Positions 1 through 8,796 of a stretch of DNA of 64,000 nucleotides are shown here, piece after piece. The stretch comes from Flavobacteriaceae bacterium NBU2973 (lineage in GTDB: Bacteria; Bacteroidota; Bacteroidia; Flavobacteriales; Flavobacteriaceae). Position 1 is the first letter of the stretch, and every line of letters starts with the position of its first letter. A model generated the notes under the pieces. The model searched no databases. It was not told the origin of the DNA and was given only the letters and a program-made list of their open reading frames with translations. The stretch lies in the NCBI GenBank assembly GCA_026162565.1, contig JAOEIQ010000001.1:248001-312000 (forward strand). The letters are read 5' to 3'. The position numbers and the translations under genes were made by a program.

Positions 1-1
1 A

Positions 2-223
2 ATAGCTGTTGTTGAGGCAGCTGATGATTCCTCAAAAGATGATCTTCAAAATGCAGTGAAAGGTTGGATAACCTTCAAAGATATAGGATTTGGTAAGGTA
101 ATGATGCCGTTACGTTTAGCGCTTGTTGGAGCGCTTCAAGGTCCTGATGTATTTGATATTATGTTTATGATTGGTAAAAACGAAAGTATTAAGCGAATAA
201 AACACTTTATTGAAACGATCTAG
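2..223 (+). CDS. gltX: Glutamate--tRNA ligase, C-terminal end (partial)
   Basis: This is the last 73 codons of a gene entering from the left edge, so the 5' part is outside the window. The reading frame ends in a tag stop. The residues, including a KDIGFGKVMMPLR stretch followed by LRLALVGALQGPDV and a short basic tail, match the anticodon-binding C-terminal domain of bacterial glutamyl-tRNA synthetase, which charges tRNA-Glu in the cytoplasm. The stop overlaps the tail of the convergent barrel-protein gene by four bases. The catalytic half cannot be inspected here. Confidence 0.88.
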   Translation: MAVVEAADDSSKDDLQNAVKGWITFKDIGFGKVMMPLRLALVGALQGPDVFDIMFMIGKNESIKRIKHFIETI

Positions 224-897
224 AAGGTTATTAAAGCTGTAAACACCAGCATACTTTGGTTACCTTCAAATTTTTCAAGTCCATTAGCAAAATCTTGATC
301 ATTTAGTTTATCAAGTATATTGGTAAATCCATAAATATATTGTGCCCGCAACTTAAAATGACCAAAACCTAACGTTGCACCTATAGCACCATTGATATTA
401 AACTGTGAAATATCACTAATATCTTCTGCTAATAGGGCGTCATAATTATTGATGAAATAGGTTTCTTGTTCATCATTTTCTAATTCTAACTTGCTATTAT
501 ATTGCAACATGGGTCCAATGTCTATTGTAAAATGATCTTGAAACGGTTTAATATGCATTAGTAAAGCTACTTGAGCTGTAAATAACTTATACTCTATTGC
601 TTCATCTGCTAAAACAGTAGCTTGTTGCCTACCAGAAATTTCAATTGTATTTTGCGACAGTTGCATGCCATAACTAATGTTATACCATTTATGTGGTAAA
701 TCAGCAGTAGCAGTAGCATGAACCATCCAACCATTACCAGATTTAGTTTCAAAATTATCTGTGTTAATATCAAATTGTGTCAATCCACCACCAATAGCGA
801 AGCCATTTTTTATATCATAACTTCTACGTTGTGAATGCGAAAGTGTAACAAAACCTATAGTTAGTGCTACTAATAGTATACGTTGTCTAAATTTCAT
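220..897 (-). CDS. Outer membrane beta-barrel protein (porin-like)
   Basis: The protein has 225 residues. It starts with a Sec signal peptide (basic KFRQR, hydrophobic core, cleavage near LSHSQ). The rest alternates short amphipathic strands rich in Gly, Tyr and Phe and ends in an aromatic strand (VFTALITF), as expected for a small outer-membrane barrel. In Bacteroidota such proteins are usually annotated as PorT-like or 'porin family'; the substrate or role is not visible. It is convergent with gltX, overlapping by four bases, and stands alone. A role in T9SS or as a small porin are both possible, and I cannot separate them. Confidence 0.75.
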   Translation of the reverse strand: MKFRQRILLVALTIGFVTLSHSQRRSYDIKNGFAIGGGLTQFDINTDNFETKSGNGWMVHATATADLPHKWYNISYGMQLSQNTIEISGRQQATVLADEAIEYKLFTAQVALLMHIKPFQDHFTIDIGPMLQYNSKLELENDEQETYFINNYDALLAEDISDISQFNINGAIGATLGFGHFKLRAQYIYGFTNILDKLNDQDFANGLEKFEGNQSMLVFTALITF

Positions 898-1061
898 GAT
901 GTGATTGCTAGTGATTGCGTAAATATAACTTAATTTAGTAACGATTTATTTTAATCTGTTCATTTAGTTTTTATATTAAGGTCAGATTAAATTCGCTTTT
1001 AAAAAAATAGTAAACTATTAAGCTTTTATCTAGCTTATTTTAACCATTAAAAAAACGTGTT

Positions 1062-1994
1062 ATGGGACAATTTCTTTTTATTCCTTTTATTTTTTTCGGA
1101 CTTATCATTTTTATCTCTTCATTTTTTATTGTTAAGCAGCAAACAGCAGCTGTAATAGAACGTTTTGGTAGGTTTCAAAGCATCAGACAATCTGGTCTAC
1201 AATTAAAAATTCCTTTAGTTGATAGAATTGCTGGAAAATTAAGTTTAAAAATTCAGCAATTAGATGTTATTATCGAGACTAAAACGTTAGATGATGTGTT
1301 TGTAAGACTAAAAGTGTCTGTACAGTACATGGTGATTAAAGACAAGGTTTATGAGGCTTTTTACAAGCTTGATTATCCTCATGATCAAATTACGTCTTTT
1401 GTGTTTGATGTGGTTAGAGCCGAAGTACCAAAAATGAAATTAGATGATGTTTTTGTTAAAAAAGATGATATTGCCATTGCTGTAAAAAGAGAGCTACAGG
1501 AGTACATGTCTGAATATGGATATGATATTATTAAAACATTAGTAACAGATATTGATCCTGATGCGCAAGTAAAAGAAGCCATGAACAGAATTAATGCTGC
1601 AGAGCGTGAAAAAACTGCTGCACAATTTGAAGGTGATGCACAACGTATTTTAATTGTAGAACGTGCCAAAGCGGAAGCTGAAAGTAAACGTTTACAAGGA
1701 CAAGGTATTGCCGATCAACGTCGTGAGATTGCTCGTGGTTTGGAAGAATCTGTAGAAGTTTTAAATAAGGTTGGTATTAACTCACAAGAAGCCTCTGCTT
1801 TAATTGTGGTTACACAACATTACGACACACTTCAAGCTATTGGAGGTGAAACTAACAGTAACTTAATTTTACTACCAAATTCTCCACAAGCAGGAAGTAA
1901 TATGCTTAACGACATGGTTGCTAGTTTTGCGGCTAGTAATGAGATTGGTGAAGCTATGAAGCAAGCAAAGGAGAATAAGAAAAAAGAGAGTTAG
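1062..1994 (+). CDS. SPFH/band 7 (stomatin-like) membrane protein
   Basis: The protein has 310 residues. One N-terminal membrane segment (residues about 3-25) is followed by a band 7/SPFH domain with VKQQTAAVIERFGRF and the typical DVVRAEVPKMKLDDVF helix. A long Ala/Glu-rich coiled coil (about 170-225, with EREKTAAQFEGDAQRI and KAEAESKRLQGQG) follows, then a short Lys/Glu tail. This layout is that of stomatin/HflK-HflC relatives, which form large rings in the inner membrane and influence membrane proteases or microdomains. It is monocistronic, with its own promoter gap upstream and a strong hairpin downstream. No NfeD partner gene is adjacent, so the specific target is unknown. Confidence 0.88.
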   Translation: MGQFLFIPFIFFGLIIFISSFFIVKQQTAAVIERFGRFQSIRQSGLQLKIPLVDRIAGKLSLKIQQLDVIIETKTLDDVFVRLKVSVQYMVIKDKVYEAFYKLDYPHDQITSFVFDVVRAEVPKMKLDDVFVKKDDIAIAVKRELQEYMSEYGYDIIKTLVTDIDPDAQVKEAMNRINAAEREKTAAQFEGDAQRILIVERAKAEAESKRLQGQGIADQRREIARGLEESVEVLNKVGINSQEASALIVVTQHYDTLQAIGGETNSNLILLPNSPQAGSNMLNDMVASFAASNEIGEAMKQAKENKKKES

Positions 1995-2020
1995 AGTATT
2001 TACCAAAGCTTTTAAAAATA

Positions 2021-2053
2021 AAAACCTCAAACTGATAGTTTGAGGTTTTTTTT
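2021..2053. terminator. Bidirectional intrinsic terminator between SPFH gene and glnS
   Basis: The 13-base arms AAAACCTCAAACT and AGTTTGAGGTTTT surround a 3-base loop, with a T-run on the plus side and an A-run on the other. The hairpin lies between two convergent genes, so it can end transcription from both. Confidence 0.85.
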
Positions 2054-2071
2054 AATTACTATTCTTACTAT

Positions 2072-4111
2072 TTAGATAGCTTTAGCTTCTGCTGCTAATA
2101 AGTCATTTTTATCCTCTAATGCTTTAACTATAAAATCGTTAATAGCATCATTTCGTTCTAACCCATTTTTAAGCAGGACATTTAACGAAATCATCGTTGC
2201 GATACGTGTGCCTGTTTTTTTAGCAGCAGTGCCAAATAAAGGCTCTAAATCGTCGTATGAAATGTTTTTAGCCAGCTCTTGAATTTCAGCTTTAACTTTT
2301 TGCTGCTTTTCTTCTGAATAATTCGTGTATTTTTTTCCCAATTGCTGAATAACACTAATCGCCTTACGTTGCTGTTGTGATTTATTCGAAGGATTCTCAA
2401 CTGTACTTGAAGCATCATTTTCTTTTGGTTTCTCTATACCATGTTCAACTCGAGTTTGTTTTGCCCAAGTATCGCGCAAACCAACTGTTTTATTAAATAC
2501 TAATTTTTCTGAAGTAGAATCATCATCTACATTAAAATATCCTAAGCGTTGAAACTGAAAACGCTCTCCCACTGTCGCAGTTTCTAAACTAGGTTCTAAA
2601 AAGGCCTCTTTTACATTTAAGGAGTTGGGGTTTATAAACTCCATAAAATCTTTTCCACCATGACTATCTGGTGCTTCATCATTAAATAAGCGATCGTACT
2701 CTCTAATTTCAGCTTTTATAGCATGTTTTGTTGAGACCCAATGTAATGTGCCTTTTACCTTCTTTGAGGTGTCTGTATCATAAGTACAATGAACTTCTGT
2801 AATATTTCCAGCTGAATCTTTAACCACATGATTAGCTTTAATGATGTAAGCATTTTTTAATCGTACCTCTCCACCTAATTTCAATCTAAAAAACTTATTA
2901 CTGGCTTCCTCTTTAAAATCTTCTTTTTCAATATAAATTTCTCTTGAAAAAGGTACTTTTCTGGAGCCAGCAGATGTATCTTCAGGATTGTTTTCGGCCT
3001 CTAGCCATTCGTCTTTATCGTCTGGATAATTTGTAATTACAACTTTTAAAGGATTTAAAACAGCCATTACACGATTCGCTGTTTTGTTTAAATCTTCACG
3101 AATACAAAACTCAAGAAGCGATACGTCAATAACATTTTCACGTTTAGCCACTCCTACTCTTTCAATAAACTGACGTATAGAATTTGGTGTATAACCGCGA
3201 CGACGTAAACCAGAAATTGTTGGCATACGTGGATCATCCCAACCTGATACAATACCTTCCTCTACCAGACGCAATAACTTACGCTTACTCATTATAGTAT
3301 AACTTAAGTTTAATCGTGCAAATTCTCTCTGTTTTGGCGGCATTGGTAACTTATCCTTACTGTAGTCATATACATGATCTCTAAACCAATTATATAGCTT
3401 TCTGTGTGGTTTAAATTCTAAAGAACATAATGAGTGAGAAATTTGTTCTATGTAATCACTCTCTCCATGAGTCCAATCGTACATTGGATAAATACACCAA
3501 TCGTTTCCTGTTCTGTGATGATGTGCATACATAATGCGATACATAATAGGATCGCGCATCAACATATTTGGATCCTCCATGTCAATTTTAGCACGCAAAA
3601 CATGTGTGCCAGCTTTAAACTCACCATTCTTCATTCTAGTGAATAAATCTAAATTTTCTTCTACGGTTCTATCGCGATAAGGACTGTTAGTTCCAACTTG
3701 CGTTGGTGTGCCTTTTTGTTCCGCCATTGCTTCTGATGATTGACTATCTACATAAGCAAGTCCGTCTTTTATCATCTGTACAGCCCAATCGTATAATATT
3801 TGAAAATAGTCTGAAGAGTATAATTCATTCGCCCAATTATAGCCCAACCACTTAATATCTCTTTTTATAGCATCAACATATTCTTGCTCCTCTTTTGCTG
3901 GATTGGTATCATCAAAACGCAAATTTACTGGAGCATTGTACTTTTCTCCTAGTCCAAAACTTATTCCAATAGCTTTAGTATGGCCAATATGTAAGTAGCC
4001 ATTAGGTTCGGGTGGAAAACGAAAACGTAAGTCATTTTTCGATAGTCCATTGGCTAAATCTTCTTCTATAATATGCTCAATAAAATTGAGAGATTTTGTT
4101 TCTTCTGACAT
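2072..4111 (-). CDS. glnS: Glutamine--tRNA ligase with C-terminal extension
   Basis: This class I synthetase charges tRNA-Gln. The HIGH signature is HIGH at residues 41-44 inside PPEPNGYLHIGHTKAIGI, and the KMSKS-type loop is IMSKR at 273-277. The Rossmann core and the beta-barrel anticodon-binding region follow to roughly residue 560. At 679 residues it is about 120 longer than the E. coli enzyme. The extra tail begins with a polar linker (about 560-580) and continues as a helical Lys/Glu-rich segment that contains EPLFGTAAKKTGTRIATMI. This may be a reduced YqeY/GatB-like tRNA-binding module, but that is an inference. The gene is convergent with the SPFH gene and divergent from folB. Confidence 0.95.
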   Translation of the reverse strand: MSEETKSLNFIEHIIEEDLANGLSKNDLRFRFPPEPNGYLHIGHTKAIGISFGLGEKYNAPVNLRFDDTNPAKEEQEYVDAIKRDIKWLGYNWANELYSSDYFQILYDWAVQMIKDGLAYVDSQSSEAMAEQKGTPTQVGTNSPYRDRTVEENLDLFTRMKNGEFKAGTHVLRAKIDMEDPNMLMRDPIMYRIMYAHHHRTGNDWCIYPMYDWTHGESDYIEQISHSLCSLEFKPHRKLYNWFRDHVYDYSKDKLPMPPKQREFARLNLSYTIMSKRKLLRLVEEGIVSGWDDPRMPTISGLRRRGYTPNSIRQFIERVGVAKRENVIDVSLLEFCIREDLNKTANRVMAVLNPLKVVITNYPDDKDEWLEAENNPEDTSAGSRKVPFSREIYIEKEDFKEEASNKFFRLKLGGEVRLKNAYIIKANHVVKDSAGNITEVHCTYDTDTSKKVKGTLHWVSTKHAIKAEIREYDRLFNDEAPDSHGGKDFMEFINPNSLNVKEAFLEPSLETATVGERFQFQRLGYFNVDDDSTSEKLVFNKTVGLRDTWAKQTRVEHGIEKPKENDASSTVENPSNKSQQQRKAISVIQQLGKKYTNYSEEKQQKVKAEIQELAKNISYDDLEPLFGTAAKKTGTRIATMISLNVLLKNGLERNDAINDFIVKALEDKNDLLAAEAKAI

Positions 4112-4175
4112 ATAAAAAATTAAAAGGCAAAGTTATTAAATATTAGTGTAATATATTTGTTGAAATTATATTGAT

Positions 4176-4538
4176 TTGGGAGTTATAAAAGTTGAAAATA
4201 TTCGTGTATTTGCATACCATGGTTGTTTACCTGAAGAAACAAAAATAGGTAGTGACTATAGAGTTGATCTGAAGGTAAATACTGATTTACAAAAATCTTC
4301 AACAACAGATGATTTAAAAGATACTGTTGATTATGTATTTCTAAATCATGTTGTAAAAGAAGAAATGGCAATTGCCTCTAAACTACTAGAAACTGTAGCT
4401 CGAAGAATTTTAGATCGTATTTTTATTGAAGATAAGCTAGTTACAAAAGCTTCAATAAGCGTTAGTAAATTAAATCCTCCTATTGGTGGTGATGTAGAAC
4501 GCGTAACGATTAAAATGACTGAAAAGCGAAAAAAATAA
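4176..4538 (+). CDS. folB: Dihydroneopterin aldolase
   Basis: The protein has 120 residues, the usual length for FolB, which converts dihydroneopterin to 6-hydroxymethyl-dihydropterin in folate synthesis. The N-terminus GVIKVENIRVFAYHGCLPEE carries the conserved YHG motif and active-site Glu, and the central DDLKDTVDYVFL matches the family's substrate-binding Tyr region. The SKLNPPIGG segment near residue 100 carries the family Lys. Translation appears to start at a TTG: it is the only candidate that gives the usual N-terminus, and no ATG lies in frame nearby. The gene is divergent from glnS and is followed by tRNA-Cys. Confidence 0.92.
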   Translation: MGVIKVENIRVFAYHGCLPEETKIGSDYRVDLKVNTDLQKSSTTDDLKDTVDYVFLNHVVKEEMAIASKLLETVARRILDRIFIEDKLVTKASISVSKLNPPIGGDVERVTIKMTEKRKK

Positions 4539-4568
4539 TCTCTTATAGTGTAAACTGTATAGTTTTTT

Positions 4569-4576
4569 TATATTTG
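4569..4576 (+). promoter_or_regulatory. -7 promoter element of tRNA-Cys
   Basis: TATATTTG matches the Bacteroidota sigma factor -7 consensus TAnnTTTG exactly and ends nine bases before the tRNA. I see no clear -33 TTG at the expected distance. Confidence 0.6.
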
Positions 4577-4584
4577 CCGTCTAT

Positions 4585-4655
4585 GGTGTCGTGGCCGAGG
4601 GGCTAGGCTTGGGTCTGCAAAACCTACTACAGCGGTTCGAATCCGCTCGACACCT
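4585..4655 (+). tRNA. tRNA-Cys (GCA)
   Basis: The acceptor arms GGTGTCG and CGACACC pair perfectly over seven bases. The anticodon stem TGGGT/ACCTA encloses the loop CTGCAAA with anticodon GCA. The T arm is GCGG-TTCGAAT-CCGC. The discriminator is T and the 3' CCA is not encoded, so it must be added after transcription. Confidence 0.95.
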
Positions 4656-4660
4656 CTAAA

Positions 4661-4687
4661 CCTCTGATTAGTATCAGAGGTTTTTTA
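4661..4687 (+). terminator. Intrinsic terminator after tRNA-Cys
   Basis: The arms CCTCTGAT and ATCAGAGG surround the loop TAGT and are followed by six T residues, directly after the tRNA. Confidence 0.85.
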
Positions 4688-4703
4688 TTTTCAATTTGTT
4701 AAA

Positions 4704-6947
4704 TTGACATCCAAATATTTAAAAATCTTGAGTTTAGTAGCCCGTTTTTTATTCCTTTCTAATTTTGGACTAATAGTAATTAATTTATTATGCTTTTTAG
4801 TTTTCGGTTTTATTATATGCTCACTAATAAAACCTAAAAAGATACGAATGATAATTTCAGTTCTTTTATCTCTGATTTTCTCTTTACAAATTATATCGTT
4901 GTTTTTTAATCGTGAATTTATTGGCTATCAGTTTTACGTTCATTTGAATGTCAGAGACACTACTAGTATGCTGCACCTTTATAAATCACAGGTGTTTCTC
5001 CTGTTAATCATATTTGTAATAGCGCTTGTTTTATTTTTCAAGTCGCAATTCATATTTAATTTTCTAAAAAATAAGCTTTCATTAAAACCTATAAATAATT
5101 GGATCTTTAAACTTATGCTGCTTATAGCTTCTGTATTAGTTATGAGCACGAATAAAGGTTTAATTTATAAAAGTTTAGAAACCTTTACTATTATTACAAC
5201 AAACAAGGAGGACTTTGATAATGCTATTAAAAGTATCGGTTTCAGTAGTTATACAAAACCAGAACAGATACAAGCAACAACAGGTAAAAACATCATAGTT
5301 TTATCTTTAGAGTCTTTAGAAAAAGAATTCTTAGAGTATTCTTTTTCTCATCTAACTCCAAACTTAAGAAGAATTAAAGAAGAGTGGGATTTTTTCCCAT
5401 TGCATCAAAATCATGGAAGTGGGTGGACTAGTGGATCCTTATACACATCTTTGACAGGCTTTCCTGCTTATTTTGGGTATGATGGTAATGATATTTTTAA
5501 AAAAAGCTATAACTCAAATATAAGTAGCATCGTAAAAACACTTGAAAAAGCTGATTATGATGTCTCATTTTTTATTGGAGATGCTAATTTTTCTGGTACT
5601 AAAGAAATGCTTTTTAATTTTGGTTTAACTAGTATATATGATAAGTATAATCTTGGTAATGAAGGGAAGGATAAGGATGTTTTTGATGCTGTAAAACAAA
5701 AGCTTTTAAAACATAGATTTTCAAAAGAGCCCTTTGCTTATTTTGTATCAACTACAGATACACATTTCCCTAATGGTATTTATGACTCCAGAATGGAAGC
5801 GTTTATTAAAAAACAAAAAACTGATTACGAATTCTCAATTGCATCTCTAGATTATTTAATAAATGATTTTATTTCATTTTTACAAGAACATAAACTTTTA
5901 GAGAACACTGTTGTTTATATTTTTCCAGATCATTTAAAAATGGGGAGTGCTAATCTTTTTAAAAAAGGCATAGATAGATCATTATATTTTATTACAAACT
6001 CTACTAATTTAGATGACTTTGAAAATGAAGAATTCTATCAAATTGATATTCCGAAACTTATTTTAAAAGGAGCTGAAATAAATCATAATCAAAAATTTCT
6101 TACTGATATTATTGGTGATGATAAGGAAATATTTATAAAAAATAATATTGAAAAAATAACTAGTGTTAATGTTTCGGGTTTAACAATTATAGGAGATAAA
6201 CCCAAAAAAGGACGATTTATAAGCGTGTATTATGAGGATTATAAAAAGGACACATTACGTTTTATTGCCCATGCAGGAGGTGGAATTAAAGGGTATAAAT
6301 ACACTAACTCATTAGAAGCTTTAAATGAAAATTATAACAACGGTTTTAGATTGTTTGAATTAGATATTATAAAAACAAGCGATGGTAAATACGTTGCAGC
6401 GCACGATTGGAAGAATTGGGCAAAAATAACAGACTATAAAGGAACATTACCTGTAGATTTAAAGACATTTTTAAATCATAAAATTCATAAACAATTTGCA
6501 CCTTTAGATCTTAAAAAAATCAACAAATGGTTTACTGATCATCCTGATGCTATTTTAGTTACTGATAAAGTAAAAGATGTGAAAGATTTCATTCCTAAAT
6601 TTATAGACAGATCCCGATTAATGATGGAAATATTTGATAGAGAACAACTTACTGAAGCTAAAAAATTAAATATACGCTCTGCGATGCCGTCTCAAAATAT
6701 AATAGATAATTTAAAGGGAAATAAAGTAGAAAAATTACTTAATCTTGGAGTTAAGGATATTGCTATATCAAGAAATTATATTGAAGGAAATGAAGATTTT
6801 TTACTTGACTTGAAAAAAGCTGGAATTAATGCCTATGCTTTTCATTTAAATTTTAATAAGAAATTTGATGAATCTTATGTTTTAAAATATGAAATGGATT
6901 ATATCTATGGAATTTATGCTGATAATTGGAAGTTTAATCCTAATTAA
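4704..6947 (+). CDS. LtaS-like membrane sulfatase fused to a GDPD-like phosphodiesterase domain
   Basis: The protein has 747 residues. Residues 10-165 hold four or five membrane helices. Residues 195-470 form an alkaline-phosphatase/sulfatase domain of the lipoteichoic-acid synthase type, with E203 (LSLES), the candidate nucleophile T242 (GSGWTSGSLYTSLTGFP), H354 (TTDTH) and D409-H410 (PDH), which match the LtaS metal and Thr positions. Residues 518-745 look like a separate domain of the PI-PLC/GDPD superfamily, with H523 (IAHAGGG), E552 and D554 (FELDI) and H567-D568 (AAHDW). The family link suggests transfer or release of a phospho-alcohol group on a surface glycan, but the substrate is unknown. 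It starts at TTG. The tail overlaps the convergent LysE gene by eight bases. Confidence 0.8.
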   Translation: MTSKYLKILSLVARFLFLSNFGLIVINLLCFLVFGFIICSLIKPKKIRMIISVLLSLIFSLQIISLFFNREFIGYQFYVHLNVRDTTSMLHLYKSQVFLLLIIFVIALVLFFKSQFIFNFLKNKLSLKPINNWIFKLMLLIASVLVMSTNKGLIYKSLETFTIITTNKEDFDNAIKSIGFSSYTKPEQIQATTGKNIIVLSLESLEKEFLEYSFSHLTPNLRRIKEEWDFFPLHQNHGSGWTSGSLYTSLTGFPAYFGYDGNDIFKKSYNSNISSIVKTLEKADYDVSFFIGDANFSGTKEMLFNFGLTSIYDKYNLGNEGKDKDVFDAVKQKLLKHRFSKEPFAYFVSTTDTHFPNGIYDSRMEAFIKKQKTDYEFSIASLDYLINDFISFLQEHKLLENTVVYIFPDHLKMGSANLFKKGIDRSLYFITNSTNLDDFENEEFYQIDIPKLILKGAEINHNQKFLTDIIGDDKEIFIKNNIEKITSVNVSGLTIIGDKPKKGRFISVYYEDYKKDTLRFIAHAGGGIKGYKYTNSLEALNENYNNGFRLFELDIIKTSDGKYVAAHDWKNWAKITDYKGTLPVDLKTFLNHKIHKQFAPLDLKKINKWFTDHPDAILVTDKVKDVKDFIPKFIDRSRLMMEIFDREQLTEAKKLNIRSAMPSQNIIDNLKGNKVEKLLNLGVKDIAISRNYIEGNEDFLLDLKKAGINAYAFHLNFNKKFDESYVLKYEMDYIYGIYADNWKFNPN

Positions 6948-7632
6948 TTTTATCTTTTATAGGATTAATATTTTCTATACGCTCCTTATTTTTCTCATAA
7001 GCTTCTGGGAATAGGCCTTGCACTAATAACAATACTCCAAAACCTAAAATAACAAGAGCAATCACTTTTTTAGTTTTAAAAATAAGTCTTGGTGTGAGTT
7101 TATTTTTTAAACGTTTTGCTACCATTATTTTTAGTAAGTCTGTAACAAAATAAGCGATTAACATCGTACTTAAAAAAACAATAACACCATTTTTTGATGT
7201 CGTTATAGAGTTGGCTATAACTATAAATCCTAACCAACCTAGAAGTACACCTATATTAATAAAATTCAATAGAAAGCCTTTTAAGAATAACTTACCATAG
7301 TCTTTTTGAATTTCTACTTTTTGATATTCTTCAACTATGTCTCTGAAAGATTTTGATGTTTTAATAAAGGACATTAAACCATAGACTACTAATAATGCGC
7401 CTCCAAAAATGAGAAAGTTTGGGTCGCCTTTAATTTTATCTACTAATCCACTAGTACTATAGAAAGCAACAATAATAAAGATTATATCAGCTAAAATAAC
7501 ACCAAAGTCAAAGATTAGTGCCGAACGAAACCCTTTAGTAGCACTGGTTTCTAATAGCACAAAAAACACAGGACCTATTGTGAAGGCTAAAATAACTCCA
7601 AAGGGAATGGCTGTTAAAATATCGTCAAACAT
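6940..7632 (-). CDS. LysE family amino-acid exporter
   Basis: The protein has 230 residues with about six hydrophobic helices. The start carries the family pattern FGVILAFTIGPVFFVLLETS, the LysE/RhtB motif with the GP pair in the first helix, and a second GFLLNFINIGVLLGWLG segment matches the conserved Asn region of helix four. Family members export amino acids or small metabolites across the inner membrane by proton antiport; the substrate cannot be read. It lies 41 bases downstream of the DUF2807 gene on the same strand and overlaps the sulfatase gene tail-to-tail by eight bases. Confidence 0.88.
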   Translation of the reverse strand: MFDDILTAIPFGVILAFTIGPVFFVLLETSATKGFRSALIFDFGVILADIIFIIVAFYSTSGLVDKIKGDPNFLIFGGALLVVYGLMSFIKTSKSFRDIVEEYQKVEIQKDYGKLFLKGFLLNFINIGVLLGWLGFIVIANSITTSKNGVIVFLSTMLIAYFVTDLLKIMVAKRLKNKLTPRLIFKTKKVIALVILGFGVLLLVQGLFPEAYEKNKERIENINPIKDKIN

Positions 7633-7673
7633 AGAAGGCTTTGTGTTTTCACAAAGTTAGGAAAAGTATGCTA

Positions 7674-8348
7674 TTAATTTACTCGCTTAATTCGACCTCC
7701 AAATACACGACTTTCATCAACTACTCTTGGGTTTCCGTAAATATAAACATCTCCGCCAGCACGAATTTTTATATCTACTTCTTCAGATGCGCTAACATGT
7801 GCTTCTCCTACAGCTCTAATAGCAACCTTTGTATCTTGAGTTTTACAATCCTCACCTTGATACATGCCTCCTGTGTATAATGACACGTCTTGATGCTTAG
7901 AAGTGCCTTTTACTTTGACAACACCTCCTGTTACAGCTCTAATATTTAAGTACGTAACATCAACTTCAGATTCTATTTTTCCTCCTTCTTGAGCTTTAAA
8001 ATCTATTTCAAACTGTTTAATCGAATTTTTTACTAAAACTTTAGCACCTTCGTTTGCATCTACAACATCAACTTTGGTATAATAAAGAGTTACTTTAGTA
8101 TCATTACCATCTAAAATTTCTTCTAGATTCATTTTAATTTTTAGCTTTCCATTTTTGTTAACTATAGAAACATCTTGAGCGTTTTTACCAGAAATAACTA
8201 CTTTGTTTTCATTAGATTGAATCATCGTTACTTGGATTAAATCGTAAACCTTTACGGTTGAAAACTCTCCGATAGTTTTTTCAATATCATCTTGTGCAAT
8301 AATTATACTTGTAAAAAGCATAATTATAAGCTTTGCTAAATTCTTCAT
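7674..8348 (-). CDS. Head GIN domain (DUF2807) secreted protein
   Basis: The protein has 224 residues. A signal peptide (KNLAKLIIMLFTSIIIAQ) is followed by a repetitive beta-strand pattern with short Gly and Asp turns, for example VDIKIRAGGDVYIYGNPRVVDE near the end. This is the DUF2807 'putative auto-transporter adhesin head GIN' fold, a right-handed beta-helix common in secreted Bacteroidota proteins. No autotransporter barrel is present. The function is unknown. It is the last member of a same-strand run with rnr and YbjQ, although gaps of 60-75 bases suggest separate transcripts are possible. Confidence 0.85.
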   Translation of the reverse strand: MKNLAKLIIMLFTSIIIAQDDIEKTIGEFSTVKVYDLIQVTMIQSNENKVVISGKNAQDVSIVNKNGKLKIKMNLEEILDGNDTKVTLYYTKVDVVDANEGAKVLVKNSIKQFEIDFKAQEGGKIESEVDVTYLNIRAVTGGVVKVKGTSKHQDVSLYTGGMYQGEDCKTQDTKVAIRAVGEAHVSASEEVDIKIRAGGDVYIYGNPRVVDESRVFGGRIKRVN

Positions 8349-8409
8349 AAGGTAACTATTTTATAACGAAAGCAAATATCGTTCGTTTACAAGAAACATG
8401 TATAGTTTT

Positions 8410-8721
8410 TTAAGCAACTTTAACAGCTGTTCCAGATACAGATACTCCAAAAAACATTCCTGTTCCACCAACAGATTCAAAATCTATTTGTATACCTATT
8501 ACAGCATTAGCTCCAAGAGCTTTTGCATTTTTCCGTAGTTCCTGAAAAGCTGTTTCTTTTAACTCATCAATAGCTTTTTCCATAGCTTGAGAATAGTTAT
8601 CATACTTAACCGTAAATCCTGCTTTTACTAATTCTCTTGACTTAATACTGACACCTGTTACAATACCTAAATAATCTGCTACTTTATGATGTTCTATAGA
8701 ATTGGTTGTTGTTAATATCAT
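8410..8721 (-). CDS. YbjQ/UPF0145 family protein
   Basis: The protein has 103 residues, the standard length of the YbjQ (UPF0145, 'heavy-metal-binding domain') family. Typical features are the opening TTNSIEHHKVADYLGIVTG, the central AFQELRKNAKALGANAVIG and the closing VSVSGTAVKV. Members form small homopentamers; no confirmed biochemical role is known to me. It has no signal peptide, so it is cytoplasmic. It lies 75 bases downstream of rnr on the same strand. Confidence 0.9.
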   Translation of the reverse strand: MILTTTNSIEHHKVADYLGIVTGVSIKSRELVKAGFTVKYDNYSQAMEKAIDELKETAFQELRKNAKALGANAVIGIQIDFESVGGTGMFFGVSVSGTAVKVA

Positions 8722-8796
8722 GTTCGTGTTTTTTACAAATATATTTAAAAGATTACCACATCATTCAGAATAAATTTTGAATTCCTAACAATGACA

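Noticed and set aside
3434-3646. Open frame opposite to glnS
   Set aside because: It is an antisense frame inside a well-supported gene, with no family features.
7641-7880. Open frame opposite to the DUF2807 gene
   Set aside because: It overlaps most of a real gene in the other direction and has a low-complexity Ser/Asn-rich translation.
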